Under the pieces are notes generated by a model. The model was not told the origin of the DNA and did not search any database. It saw only the letters and a program-made list of their open reading frames with translations. From assembly GCA_002375985.1 (NCBI GenBank), contig DFNH01000024.1, forward strand, positions 113,082 through 177,081: a DNA stretch of 64,000 nucleotides, written 5' to 3'. Made by a program: the position numbers and the translations under genes. Shown in pieces: positions 9,128 through 17,294 of this stretch. Every line of letters begins with the position of its first letter. The first letter of the stretch is position 1. The DNA comes from Firmicutes bacterium UBA3572 (GTDB taxonomy: Bacteria > Bacillota > Desulfotomaculia > Desulfotomaculales > Desulforudaceae).

Positions 9128-9307
9128 TTGGCGCTGGAAAGTGAGTTCTTACGGTCCTGCTTGGAAAAGTGCCAGATTACCGCCGCCGATCTGGACAATC
9201 TCAGTCGGCGGCTCGGCGATCCGGAGGCGCGGGAAAACCTGCGGCAGGCGCGGCAGTCCCTTAACGACTGTCTCAAACATTGTGAGTTTGCCTACAAACT
9301 GATTTAA
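9128..9307 (+). CDS. Small Cys-containing helical protein, second of a pair
   Basis: 59 residues from TTG 9128 after GGGAGGAGAAACCG. SCLEKCQ near residue 10 and DCLKHCEFAY near residue 50 frame a charged helical middle (LSRRLGDPEARENLRQARQS). It is a paralogue of the preceding gene, which lacks one of the four cysteines; here two CxxxC pairs face each other on the two helices. That geometry could bind a metal or form disulfides. Function unknown. Confidence 0.65.
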   Translation: MALESEFLRSCLEKCQITAADLDNLSRRLGDPEARENLRQARQSLNDCLKHCEFAYKLI

Positions 9308-9455
9308 GAAGCAACTGGTCGCCGGGACCATACTCACCGACGACCAGAGGCTAGTTCTGTTTGGTTCGGCTTCCGGTGTAGTAAATCAGGCCGGCCGCCA
9401 AAGCAATCAGGGCGACCAACAGTATCAGCCCCAGCAGTTCTAACTAAGGTCAGCA

Positions 9456-9599
9456 TCAACAACCATCAACCCCCTGCAGCCGCCGCTCCGCAAGATGCGA
9501 CTGGGGCACTGCTGTCCGCAGGCGCCAGAGTAGCGCAAAACAGATAAAACCCAGTCCTAACACCAACAGAGCCTCCCCGAAGCCCCGCTCTTTTGCCAT
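9456..9599 (-). CDS. Possible 47-residue single-helix membrane protein
   Basis: ATG 9599 opens a frame with one hydrophobic segment (EALLVLGLGFICFALLWRL) and a basic tail. A second, start-less hydrophobic stretch (about 9350-9440, minus) reads LLGLILLVALIALAAGLIYY and may be a decayed neighbour. No family recognised. Confidence 0.35.
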   Translation of the reverse strand: MAKERGFGEALLVLGLGFICFALLWRLRTAVPQSHLAERRLQGVDGC

Positions 9600-9673
9600 T
9601 AGCTTTTTGTCCCCCCCCTTAAGAACCCATTTTCCCCGGCAAAACCCGCTTTATACCGTGGTGCTTCAAGCGT

Positions 9674-9919
9674 TCAGGGGACCGAAAGTTGAGCAAACCA
9701 CCGGCTCACCAAAACGAAAAGAACAACGGCTGCTAAAAAAACAAGCACCGGGTGAAGGCCGCGCTTGGCCCGCGGCAGGTTCCTGCCCCGGGTCGGGCGC
9801 CGATCCAGGCCGCTTCGTTTGGCATCAGACCGAACCTTTTCCCGGCGTTTATTATTCCGGAACCGGTCTAGCCGGTAAACATTGCCTTTTTGCTTTTTGG
9901 GCGGCTCTTTTATAGACAT
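9674..9919 (-). CDS. Small basic tail-anchored protein
   Basis: 81 residues. The first 55 are strongly basic (RLDRFRNNKRREKVRSDAKR and similar), and residues about 57-75 form one hydrophobic helix (HPVLVFLAAVVLFVLVSRW). The design suits a protein held at the inner face of the membrane and touching nucleic acid or phospholipid heads. No family recognised. Confidence 0.5.
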   Translation of the reverse strand: MSIKEPPKKQKGNVYRLDRFRNNKRREKVRSDAKRSGLDRRPTRGRNLPRAKRGLHPVLVFLAAVVLFVLVSRWFAQLSVP

Positions 9920-9953
9920 TCCGGCTAACCCTGCTTAAAACCTTGCGTACTTC

Positions 9954-10208
9954 TTAGTGATCGTGTTCTTCAGGACCGGGATACTCGCGATCAAGCAGTT
10001 CCGTATATTTGTCTGGGATCGGTATCACGTGGGTACGCGGTTCTTCCCCGGGCACGGCAATCTGGAATACGAGCTCATAACCATCCCCCGAGGCACGCTT
10101 CCGCGGGCGCCATTGCTTTAAAACCATCCCAGGTGTCTCCATGGCCGCCAGAACAGTCTGGTCACACCAGCGAAAAAACTCCTCACGAATCGGCGAATAC
10201 AGTTCCAC
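9954..10208 (-). CDS. Hypothetical small soluble protein
   Basis: 84 residues from GTG 10208, which sits eight bases after a GGGGG tract; TTG 10223 would add five residues. The chain alternates short strands and helices, has an aromatic N-terminal helix (EEFFRWCDQTVLAAM) and an acidic, His-containing end (PGPEEHDH). No family recognised. Confidence 0.5.
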   Translation of the reverse strand: MELYSPIREEFFRWCDQTVLAAMETPGMVLKQWRPRKRASGDGYELVFQIAVPGEEPRTHVIPIPDKYTELLDREYPGPEEHDH

Positions 10209-10301
10209 GCTTAACGCCCCCAAAAAAATGATGTTCCGAACAAATAAAACCTGCCGCAGGCTCGACTCGCGCAGCGCCGCCGGCGCCGGTGCAAGCTATC
10301 G

Positions 10302-10382
10302 TCAGCCCCCTCGAAACAAGCGCAGCGCAAAAACAACTCCCACACCAACGGCCAACACCAACAGGATGTCGGTAATTTCCAT
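10302..10382 (-). CDS. Possible 26-residue membrane peptide
   Basis: ATG 10382 encodes 26 residues that are almost entirely one hydrophobic helix (ITDILLVLAVGVGVVFALRL) ending in Arg-Gly-Gly. A GGAAAGGA tract lies about a dozen bases upstream. Real single-helix peptides of this size exist, but evidence here is composition only. 10383-10623 contains nothing else I can support. Confidence 0.3.
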   Translation of the reverse strand: MEITDILLVLAVGVGVVFALRLFRGG

Positions 10383-10623
10383 TCGCGCAACAATCCTTTC
10401 CGCCTGTTCTGGCAGACCCATTTCCAAAAAATATTTTACCAGTTTTGTGACCAAAACTCCAGTTTGTTGCCTTTAAAGCTTTTTGCGTTGTCAGCGATTT
10501 TGCCTCTCGGCAGGGCAACATCGACATCCGACAGGGTGTAGTTCTTAAGCCGTCGGACAGCCGGATTATCCTGATATTGGGCTTTATGGCCGTTCTACCC
10601 TATCAGAAAAATATTAAATTTTT

Positions 10624-11871
10624 TTACAAGCACTTCTGATTAAGGTCTACGCACAATATAAGTACCTTGTCATCATAACAGTTTGTACATTTAGCTGATA
10701 CCGTTACACATAGATTGCCCGATGCCAGAGATATGTACGGTTCGGTGATATATATATTTAAACCGGTGCTTATAAAAAGGTAATAATCTTTTAAGGAATG
10801 GTCCGATCCTTTTTGAGCAGGCTTGAAGATAAACTTTTGCTGCCTTGGCAGTTTGTTGTAATTGCAAATTGTTTCACTCAATTGAATGCCCGATTCATCA
10901 AGAACATAAATACATTCGATAGCTCGATAGCTGTCAACCATCTCCATCAACTTTCTGTCTATATATTCTAAAGGTATTACGGAAAGCTGCTCAACAATAT
11001 TGCTTACGATTGCCCGGGACATTTTTTGTACTGATTTCTGGTTACTTATCTTTTCAACCATGTAGTTTTTAAACCTGGAAGCTATATGGTTGATTTTATT
11101 GTTAACCAGTTTTATACAAGCACTATCAACCATCTGTGGTTTTGAAAAGTAATATCCCTGGAGCATGTCGACCCCGAGTTCAAGAATTGAAATTGCTTCT
11201 TCTTCTCTTTCTATACCTTCTGCTACCACCAGAGAACCTATGTTTTTGGCTAAATTTACCAAAGACTTGAGTACTTCCTGTTTATAATATTCCTTATTAA
11301 TGTCTTTCACCAGCGACTTATCTATTTTTAATACATCCGGTTTCGCTATAGAAATTCGGCTCATGTTAGAATGTCCTACACCTACATCATCCAGTGCTAT
11401 TAAAAAACCATGGTTCTTGTATGCATTTACAAACTTTTCCAGGGCTTTTGCATCATTTACTTTGGATTCCACGATTTCTATTACTATATTGTTCGGGTTT
11501 ATATTTAATTTGTCGACCAGGTTTATCAGTTCACTGTAACATGCATTATCTTTACCAATTATAGAAGCATCTACGTTAAGAAATAGTAACAACAAATTAT
11601 CCTTATCAAAAAGTACATGCTTAAAACAGGCAAGTGCCTTTTCCCTGCACAATCTATCCAGGTCTATTGTTAATTCTTCCTTTTCAGCAAGGTTAAATAA
11701 AATACTTGGCGGTATAACTTTGGAGTCAATAGTACAAATTCCCCTGGACAAAGCTTCAAAACCCACTATTGATTTTTTCTTTACAGATACAACCGGGTGA
11801 AAATATGTCTTAATATTTCGAGAAATTATAATATCATGTATTCTTATATTTTCATATTCTGCCAGTATCAT
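10624..11871 (-). CDS. EAL-domain cyclic-di-GMP phosphodiesterase, AT-rich
   Basis: 415 residues. The EAL domain (about 20-255) keeps the catalytic set: FEAL, EIVES, LDDVG, LKIDKSLV, EGIERE and QGYYF, so it should hydrolyse c-di-GMP to pGpG. No GGDEF domain and no membrane segment are seen. The C-terminal 130 residues end in YISLASGNLCVTVSAKC, reminiscent of a small-molecule sensing (PAS/Cache-like) fold. Base composition is strikingly AT-rich and the protein is rich in Lys, Asn and Ile, unlike every neighbour, which points to recent acquisition. It stands alone. Confidence 0.88.
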   Translation of the reverse strand: MILAEYENIRIHDIIISRNIKTYFHPVVSVKKKSIVGFEALSRGICTIDSKVIPPSILFNLAEKEELTIDLDRLCREKALACFKHVLFDKDNLLLLFLNVDASIIGKDNACYSELINLVDKLNINPNNIVIEIVESKVNDAKALEKFVNAYKNHGFLIALDDVGVGHSNMSRISIAKPDVLKIDKSLVKDINKEYYKQEVLKSLVNLAKNIGSLVVAEGIEREEEAISILELGVDMLQGYYFSKPQMVDSACIKLVNNKINHIASRFKNYMVEKISNQKSVQKMSRAIVSNIVEQLSVIPLEYIDRKLMEMVDSYRAIECIYVLDESGIQLSETICNYNKLPRQQKFIFKPAQKGSDHSLKDYYLFISTGLNIYITEPYISLASGNLCVTVSAKCTNCYDDKVLILCVDLNQKCL

Positions 11872-11922
11872 ATCCGATCACCTTACTTTAATTGAGGTAC
11901 ATTTTTTATGTATCGTAACAAA

Positions 11923-11948
11923 ACAGCCTACCCCCTTAAAGGGATAGG
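11923..11948 (-). terminator. Hairpin upstream of the EAL gene
   Basis: AGCCTA and GGGATAGGCT pair almost perfectly around a short loop; on the minus strand the stem is followed by GTTTTGTT. It would terminate leftward transcription entering the EAL gene. 11949-12184 has no supported gene. Confidence 0.4.
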
Positions 11949-12184
11949 CTCCTCTGCCATGCATTACTGACGCCCCGTTACGTCGCGTTTTGTTTTAAAT
12001 TATACTATATCTTTATCTTTATACCATATTTTTGGTTTGAAGGGAATACTGACACCGAAAAGTGGTTTTTGCGCCTTTCTCATGCCTTCCGACCACCAGA
12101 ACGGCCTTTTCACCCGCATTTGCGCGCGAGACCAGCGGTTGATTTCCCTGGAAGAATCCCTGGACTGCGGGGGTGTCAGGGTTG

Positions 12185-12391
12185 TCACTTTTTCTTTTCG
12201 TCCTGGGATTCTTGCTTATCGCTCCAGGCTCCCAAACCCAATGACTCCTTAGCCGCTTCCCAGGCGCGGGCGATGACGTTCGGGTTTTCATTCTTGCCCT
12301 CCGCCCGCTGTTCGCTTGGGACGAAATTACCCTGGTCGCGATCATCCTTTCCCCGCTCCAGGCCTTGCGGGTCCTGTTTACCGGCAGACAT
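12185..12391 (-). CDS. Small hydrophilic protein, unknown
   Basis: 68 residues from ATG 12391 (GGGGTGA upstream). Highly charged and probably disordered, beginning MSAGKQDPQGLERGKDDRDQ and ending in a Lys/Glu-rich tail, with one predicted helix (NPNVIARAWEAAKESLGLG). Composition resembles small spore or stress hydrophilins, but no signature is present. 12392-12694 has two hairpins and no gene. Confidence 0.45.
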   Translation of the reverse strand: MSAGKQDPQGLERGKDDRDQGNFVPSEQRAEGKNENPNVIARAWEAAKESLGLGAWSDKQESQDEKKK

Positions 12392-12694
12392 ACTGTTAAT
12401 CACCCCGGTCCTAGGATGCGCCCCGCCAGGACCGAATATGCAAGCTGGCGGCAGATGTTTCTTCAACAGCCGGAGAATCCGCCTGCGAGTTAATACATAA
12501 GTACTTTACGGTGCTTTCCGCTAGCCGGGCGTACCTGTTCAGGACCGCGTCCAGCATCCGTCCCTGGAAATGCGCCCAATTCCTTTTTTTCTGCGTGAAA
12601 AACTTTTAACAAACCCTTCTGAGAACAGGGCACAAAACCCTTGCCCCCATCAGGAGGCAAGGTTTCGGTTACACAAGGCCCTGTCCGCAATGCG

Positions 12695-12734
12695 AAAAAA
12701 GACACCACCGAGGTGCAGTTCACCGCCGGTGGTG
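12695..12734 (-). terminator. Intrinsic terminator of the gltX-tRNA transcript
   Basis: On the minus strand CACCACCG pairs with CGGTGGTG and is followed by TCTTTTTTCG, 12 bases after the end of tRNA-Glu. Confidence 0.75.
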
Positions 12735-12746
12735 TGGACATGCTGC

Positions 12747-12822
12747 TGGTAGCCCCAACGGGACTCGAACCCGTGTCTCCACCTTGAGAGGGTGGTGTCC
12801 TCGACCGCTAGACGATGGGGCC
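12747..12822 (-). tRNA. tRNA-Glu (anticodon CUC)
   Basis: 76 nt including an encoded CCA. The acceptor stem GGCCCCA pairs with TGGGGCT (one G-U at the first pair). The anticodon stem CCACC/GGTGG encloses the loop CTCTCAA, giving CUC for GAG codons. The T arm holds GGGTTCGAGTCCC. It lies 11 bp downstream of tRNA-Gln in the gltX transcript. Confidence 0.95.
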
Positions 12823-12833
12823 TGGAAGTGATT

Positions 12834-12907
12834 TGGCTGCGGGACTAGGATTCGAACCTAGACTAGATGATCCAGAGTCATCCGTGCTACCGTTACACCA
12901 TCCCGCA
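12834..12907 (-). tRNA. tRNA-Gln (anticodon CUG)
   Basis: 74 nt with encoded CCA. Acceptor TGCGGGA pairs with TCCCGCA; the anticodon stem GATGA/TCATC encloses CTCTGGA, giving CUG for CAG codons; the T arm reads CTAGGTTCGAATCCTAG. It follows gltX by 29 bp on the same strand. Confidence 0.95.
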
Positions 12908-12936
12908 GCAAAGAGCGCGATAGTAATTATAGCACA

Positions 12937-14424
12937 TCAGGCCTCGGCGCGCAAGTTGATATCAATCCAATCCACCGCCCGTTCAAGCCGGGCCAGGCAT
13001 TCTTCCTTGCCCAGAGTAGCCATGATGTCAAACAGCCCCGGCCCCACGGTTCGCCCGGACAGGGCCAACCGCGTGGGGTGGATAAGCGCGCCCCCGGAGA
13101 TGCCCATCTCGTCGATTACCCTCCGGTAGGCTTGCTCGGTTGCCTCCACCGTAAACTGATCGCTCGGCACGGCGGCCAAGGCTTCCCGTCCCCGAGCCAG
13201 GAGTTCGGTTACACCGGGTTTGGCGAAGTATTTGCGTATACCCTTTTCTTCGTAGGTGAAATCGGACCGGTAAAAGTAGGCCGCGGCGTCACGGAGTTCG
13301 GCCAAGGTGTGGACACGGCTCCGCACCGTTTCCACCACCCGGTTCAGGTAGTCCAACTCCGCCGCCCCAGGAACGGCGCTGACGTATCCGGCCTCCTGCA
13401 TAAAGGGCAGGACCGCCTCCACCACGCGCGCCAGCGGTAGCGAGCTCAGGTACTGGCCGTTTAACCAGGTCAGCTTGCGCACATCGTAAATGGCAGCGTG
13501 TTTGGAAACCGCCTCCAGACTAAACAGCTCTTGGATTTGTGCCAGGGTCATCTGTTCCCGTTCGTCCCCGGGCGACCACCCCAGCAGGGCCAGGTAATTG
13601 ACGATGGCCTCGGGCAGAAACCCTTCGGCGCGAAACTCCTCCACCGCTGTGGCCCCATGACGCTTGGAGAGCTTGGACCGGTCTGGCGCCAGGATCATGG
13701 GCACGTGCGCAAATGCGGGCAGTTGGTAACCGAGCAAACGGTAAAGCACAATCTGCTTGGGCGTATTGGAAAGGTGCTCCTCGGCCCGGATAACGTGGCT
13801 GATGCGCATGGCCGCGTCGTCCACCACGCAGGCGAAGTTGTAAGTCGGCCCGCCGTTGGACTTCAGGATAATGAAATCGTCCAGCGTGGCGTTGTCGAAG
13901 CTGACCTCGCCCCGGATCAGATCATGCACAACGGTGGTGCCGGTACGGGGCACCCGCACCCGCAGCGCGGGCCGGATGCCGGCTGCTTCCTTCGCCTGGC
14001 GCTGGGCCGCGGTCAGTGTACAGCAGCGCCGGTCATATCGCGGCACTTCCCCTCGCTTCCGGGCCTCTTCCCGCTGCTGGGCCAACTCCTCCGGCGTGCA
14101 GTAACACCAGTAGGCTTGACCGCTTTCCACGAGGCGCCTGGCCTCCGCTTGGTATATTTCAAACCGGTCGGACTGACGATACGGACCGTAGGGCCCGCCC
14201 AGGTCCGGACCTTCGTCCCAATCCAGGCCCAGCCAACGTAAGCTTGTGGCAATCTGAACGGCCGCCTCTTCGATATTGCGGCCGGTATCGGTGTCTTCCA
14301 GGCGCAGGACAAAAACCCCTCCCCGGCTACGGGCGAAAAGCCAGTTGAACAGGGCCGTCCGGGCACCCCCGATATGTAAGTTGCCCGTGGGACTGGGCGC
14401 AAATCTGACGCGTACGGTATCCAT
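12937..14424 (-). CDS. gltX: Glutamyl-tRNA synthetase
   Basis: 495 residues from ATG 14424 (AAGGAGCGAGGCA upstream); the open frame extends about 100 codons further 5' but that part is not homologous. Class I synthetase signatures: PSPTGNLHIGGARTALFNW (HIGG) at the start and KLSKRHG near residue 245. It charges tRNA-Glu and, in Firmicutes without GlnRS, also mis-charges tRNA-Gln for later amidation by GatCAB. The two downstream tRNAs are its two substrates, which fits a non-discriminating enzyme, though that property cannot be read directly from the sequence. Confidence 0.95.
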   Translation of the reverse strand: MDTVRVRFAPSPTGNLHIGGARTALFNWLFARSRGGVFVLRLEDTDTGRNIEEAAVQIATSLRWLGLDWDEGPDLGGPYGPYRQSDRFEIYQAEARRLVESGQAYWCYCTPEELAQQREEARKRGEVPRYDRRCCTLTAAQRQAKEAAGIRPALRVRVPRTGTTVVHDLIRGEVSFDNATLDDFIILKSNGGPTYNFACVVDDAAMRISHVIRAEEHLSNTPKQIVLYRLLGYQLPAFAHVPMILAPDRSKLSKRHGATAVEEFRAEGFLPEAIVNYLALLGWSPGDEREQMTLAQIQELFSLEAVSKHAAIYDVRKLTWLNGQYLSSLPLARVVEAVLPFMQEAGYVSAVPGAAELDYLNRVVETVRSRVHTLAELRDAAAYFYRSDFTYEEKGIRKYFAKPGVTELLARGREALAAVPSDQFTVEATEQAYRRVIDEMGISGGALIHPTRLALSGRTVGPGLFDIMATLGKEECLARLERAVDWIDINLRAEA

Positions 14425-14504
14425 TGCCTCGCTCCTTGTTTCCTTAGTGTAATTCTTGCCTCTGTTATTATAGTGCCTAAATTTACCGTGTGTAAACGGT
14501 TGGG

Positions 14505-15008
14505 CTATCCCAGCTGTCGCTCCAGCGCCAAAAACCGCTCCTTCCACTCCCGACCGCCGGTAAAACCACCGGGAGAACCATCGGCACGGATGATCCGGTG
14601 GCAAGGCACCACCAGGGGCGTGCGGTTTTTTCGCAGGGCATTGCCCACCGCCCGAGCCGCGCCGGGCTTTTCCAGCATCTGCGCCAGTTCCCCATAGGTA
14701 CGGGTTTGACCGAAAGGCACCGCCCGGCAAGCCGCCAAAACCACCCGTACAAAGGGGGTGTATCCCGACCAGTCCACAGGCATGTCCGCAAACGAGGCCG
14801 GCCGACCGGAGAAATAGGCCTCCAGCTCATCAAGGAGGATGCGGTCCAACAAACCGCCAGGAGGGTTAATCGGCCCTTTGGCCAATTCCTTCAACCGCTC
14901 AAGCGCTTTTGGCCGGTCGGGCTGCGGTAGCGTCAACGCCCAAAGTCCGGTGTCCGTCCGGCAATATCCCACCCAACCGAAAGCGAACCTGGCCACCGCA
15001 CCGATCAT
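14505..15008 (-). CDS. ogt: Methylated-DNA-protein-cysteine methyltransferase
   Basis: 167 residues from ATG 15008 (GGAGA seven bases upstream; a GTG 51 bases further out is possible but lacks a good site). The C-terminal domain has the helix-turn-helix GQTRTYGELAQML, the asparagine hinge AVGNALRKN and the active-site VVPCHRII, with GGFTGGREWKERFLALE closing. It repairs O6-alkylguanine by irreversible transfer to the cysteine. It stands between gltX and the debranching enzyme. Confidence 0.93.
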   Translation of the reverse strand: MIGAVARFAFGWVGYCRTDTGLWALTLPQPDRPKALERLKELAKGPINPPGGLLDRILLDELEAYFSGRPASFADMPVDWSGYTPFVRVVLAACRAVPFGQTRTYGELAQMLEKPGAARAVGNALRKNRTPLVVPCHRIIRADGSPGGFTGGREWKERFLALERQLG

Positions 15009-15110
15009 TGGACATCTCCTTTTTCTGGATTTATCCGCCCAATTATGCCCCGGTTGCAATCTGTCTTTCGCCGTCGCCCGCCGTTTTTCCTGTACAGGTA
15101 AGGAATCTCG

Positions 15111-17294
15111 CTAAACCTCGATGATCACCCGGACGTCCCCCTCCTTGCGCAGTAGGTAGCAGTGGATGCGCCCGCGACGGCGGATAAAACCAAGGTCGAC
15201 CGCTCCGCCCCGCACCCGGAGGTTGGTTACGGTCAGCTCCCCCAGCCATGACGGCAGCCTGGGTTGCGCAATCCGTAAACCATCCGGAGAACTGGACAGG
15301 CCGAGCATGGCTTGCAAAAACATAAACGGCGTCCCGACCGCCCAGGCCTGGGGGTCACAGGCGATCGGGTAACGGACCGGAGCTCCGGTGGGGCGCCTGG
15401 TAAAGCCGCAAAACAGTTCCGGCAAGCGGTAGTAGGGGAAGTGCAGCGAAGCTTCGAAAAGCCTGGTAAACAACTGCTCCAAATGGTCTAGGTGACCATA
15501 CCGGCGCAGGCCGGCGGCGATCACGGCATTGTCGTGAGGCCAAACCGAACCGTTGTGGTAACTCATCGGGTTATAGGGTTTTTCCCACTTGCTTAACGTC
15601 CGGATGCCCCAGCCGGAGTACATATCGGGTTGAAACAGCCGCCTGATGACTTTGCCGGCCGTTTCCGGCGCCAGAATACCGGTAAAAAGGCAATGTCCCA
15701 TGTTGGACACGACGGTGCGCACCAGTTGCTTTTGCCCGTCAAGGGCAAACCCCAGGCACTCCTTATCCGCCATCCAAAAGTCACGCATAAAGCGCTGCCG
15801 CAAATCTTGAGCCTGGGTCTGCAGGCGCCGGGCTTCATCCACTTCCCCCAGGGCCGTAAACAGCCTCGCGCCTTGTTCCATGGCCAGATACCAATAGGCC
15901 TGGACCTCGACCAGGGCAATGGAAGGCTTGGCCAAACTCCCGTCGGGATGGACCAGCGCGTCCCAGGAATCTTTCCAGCCCTGGTTGGTCAGACCGCCCT
16001 TTGCTTGCCCCACGTATTCAAGGTACCCGTCACCGTCGCGGTCACCGTATTCCCGGCACCAGGATAGGGCAGCAATCAAAGAGTGGCGCATTTCCTCCAG
16101 CAGCGCGTCGTCCCCGGTCCACTGGTGGTAAGCGCCCAGAAGGATCACGAACAGAGGGGTGGCATCTATGGAGCCGTAATAAGGAGTGTGCAGGATTTCC
16201 CGGCAGTTTGCCATCTCTCCCCGCCGCATTTCGTGCAGGATTTTGCCCGGCTCAACCTCACGGTGCGCATCCACTTCCCGCCCCTGGTAGCGGCTTAAAA
16301 AACGCAGGGTGTCGCGGGCGATGTCCGGGTTCAAGCAGAGGGTTTGCCAACCGGTGATCAGGGCGTCCCGGCCGAAAGGAGCCGCATACCAGGGAATGCC
16401 GGCCTCCACGATTTGGCCGTCGGGATAAGTGGTATAGAGAGCCCGTAGATCGGTCACGGATCGCTCCAGACTGTGGTTGAACACCTCGTTACCCGAAACA
16501 AAGCGGGTACAGCTGTCTTTCCACTTCCGGTACTCGTTGGCCTGGTCCACTGCGGCGGACACAAAAGCCGTTTTTACCTCCTGCCCCGCCGGCGGTGGCA
16601 CCAAAGCATCGCCTTGGCCCTCCTCCAAAACGGGCTGAAACAACCAGGTCAGATGCACCTTCTGCTGCGGGGGCAACTCTATGTCAAAGGTGCACAACGC
16701 CCGGCCCGGTTCGAGCCGCATCCGGACCGGCGGGAGGTCAAAAACCGCCCGGCACCCCCGGACGATCCCATCCAGGCCGCGGTAGCGGAGCATGAAAGAG
16801 TCCCCGAATGACACGGGTTCCAACAGGGTTCCCCGCCGTCGTCTGTCGGCGCCCCGGATTTCGAAAATGTCGCGAAAATCAGATCCTACTAACACCTTCA
16901 AGGTGAGCATAACGTGGGCAAGGTTGTAGTTCACCAGGCGAAGGCGCTGGTAAAAACCCTGCCGCATCACCCGCAGCAAGCGCAGGTGAATACTCTGGGG
17001 CGGAATCTCCCGCCCGTCCAAATGCATTTCGGCATTGGTCAACTCAATCTGGCTGAAATGACTCCCCCTGGTAGCCGAGGACAACAACACGGGCCTGGTG
17101 TTGTTAATAAAGTGTTCAAGACAGCTAAGGTACCGGGTGTCGCGGAAGTAAAGGCCGAGACCGGCCATGTTCTCGGCCGGGATGTCTCCGTCGGGCCGGC
17201 TGGTCAAAAACAGGTCTCCTTCCTTTAGGACCTCGTAGGAAGATTCTTCAATTTCCCGGGGCGCGATCTGTAGGTCATGCATGCCTGCAATCAC
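15111..17294 (-). CDS. Amylo-alpha-1,6-glucosidase / glycogen debranching enzyme family protein
   Basis: 727 residues. The N terminus (about 20-210) is a GDE_N_bis-type domain (GDLFLTSRPDGDI, GLYFRDTRYLS). The rest is an (alpha/alpha)6 GH-like domain with IPWYAAPFGRDALITGWQ (acid residue in FGRD), NQGWKDSWDALVHPDG, and SVWPHDNAVIAAGLRRYG, matching the family. Members cut alpha-1,6 branches or act on short oligosaccharides and compatible-solute precursors. GTG 17294 overlaps the stop of the glycosyltransferase as GTGA, so the pair is translationally coupled; ATG 17282 is an alternative start. Confidence 0.85.
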   Translation of the reverse strand: MIAGMHDLQIAPREIEESSYEVLKEGDLFLTSRPDGDIPAENMAGLGLYFRDTRYLSCLEHFINNTRPVLLSSATRGSHFSQIELTNAEMHLDGREIPPQSIHLRLLRVMRQGFYQRLRLVNYNLAHVMLTLKVLVGSDFRDIFEIRGADRRRRGTLLEPVSFGDSFMLRYRGLDGIVRGCRAVFDLPPVRMRLEPGRALCTFDIELPPQQKVHLTWLFQPVLEEGQGDALVPPPAGQEVKTAFVSAAVDQANEYRKWKDSCTRFVSGNEVFNHSLERSVTDLRALYTTYPDGQIVEAGIPWYAAPFGRDALITGWQTLCLNPDIARDTLRFLSRYQGREVDAHREVEPGKILHEMRRGEMANCREILHTPYYGSIDATPLFVILLGAYHQWTGDDALLEEMRHSLIAALSWCREYGDRDGDGYLEYVGQAKGGLTNQGWKDSWDALVHPDGSLAKPSIALVEVQAYWYLAMEQGARLFTALGEVDEARRLQTQAQDLRQRFMRDFWMADKECLGFALDGQKQLVRTVVSNMGHCLFTGILAPETAGKVIRRLFQPDMYSGWGIRTLSKWEKPYNPMSYHNGSVWPHDNAVIAAGLRRYGHLDHLEQLFTRLFEASLHFPYYRLPELFCGFTRRPTGAPVRYPIACDPQAWAVGTPFMFLQAMLGLSSSPDGLRIAQPRLPSWLGELTVTNLRVRGGAVDLGFIRRRGRIHCYLLRKEGDVRVIIEV

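Noticed and set aside
12601..12746. Possible riboswitch or second tRNA-like fold from the hairpins before the tRNAs
   Set aside because: Better explained as tandem terminators of the gltX-tRNA transcript.
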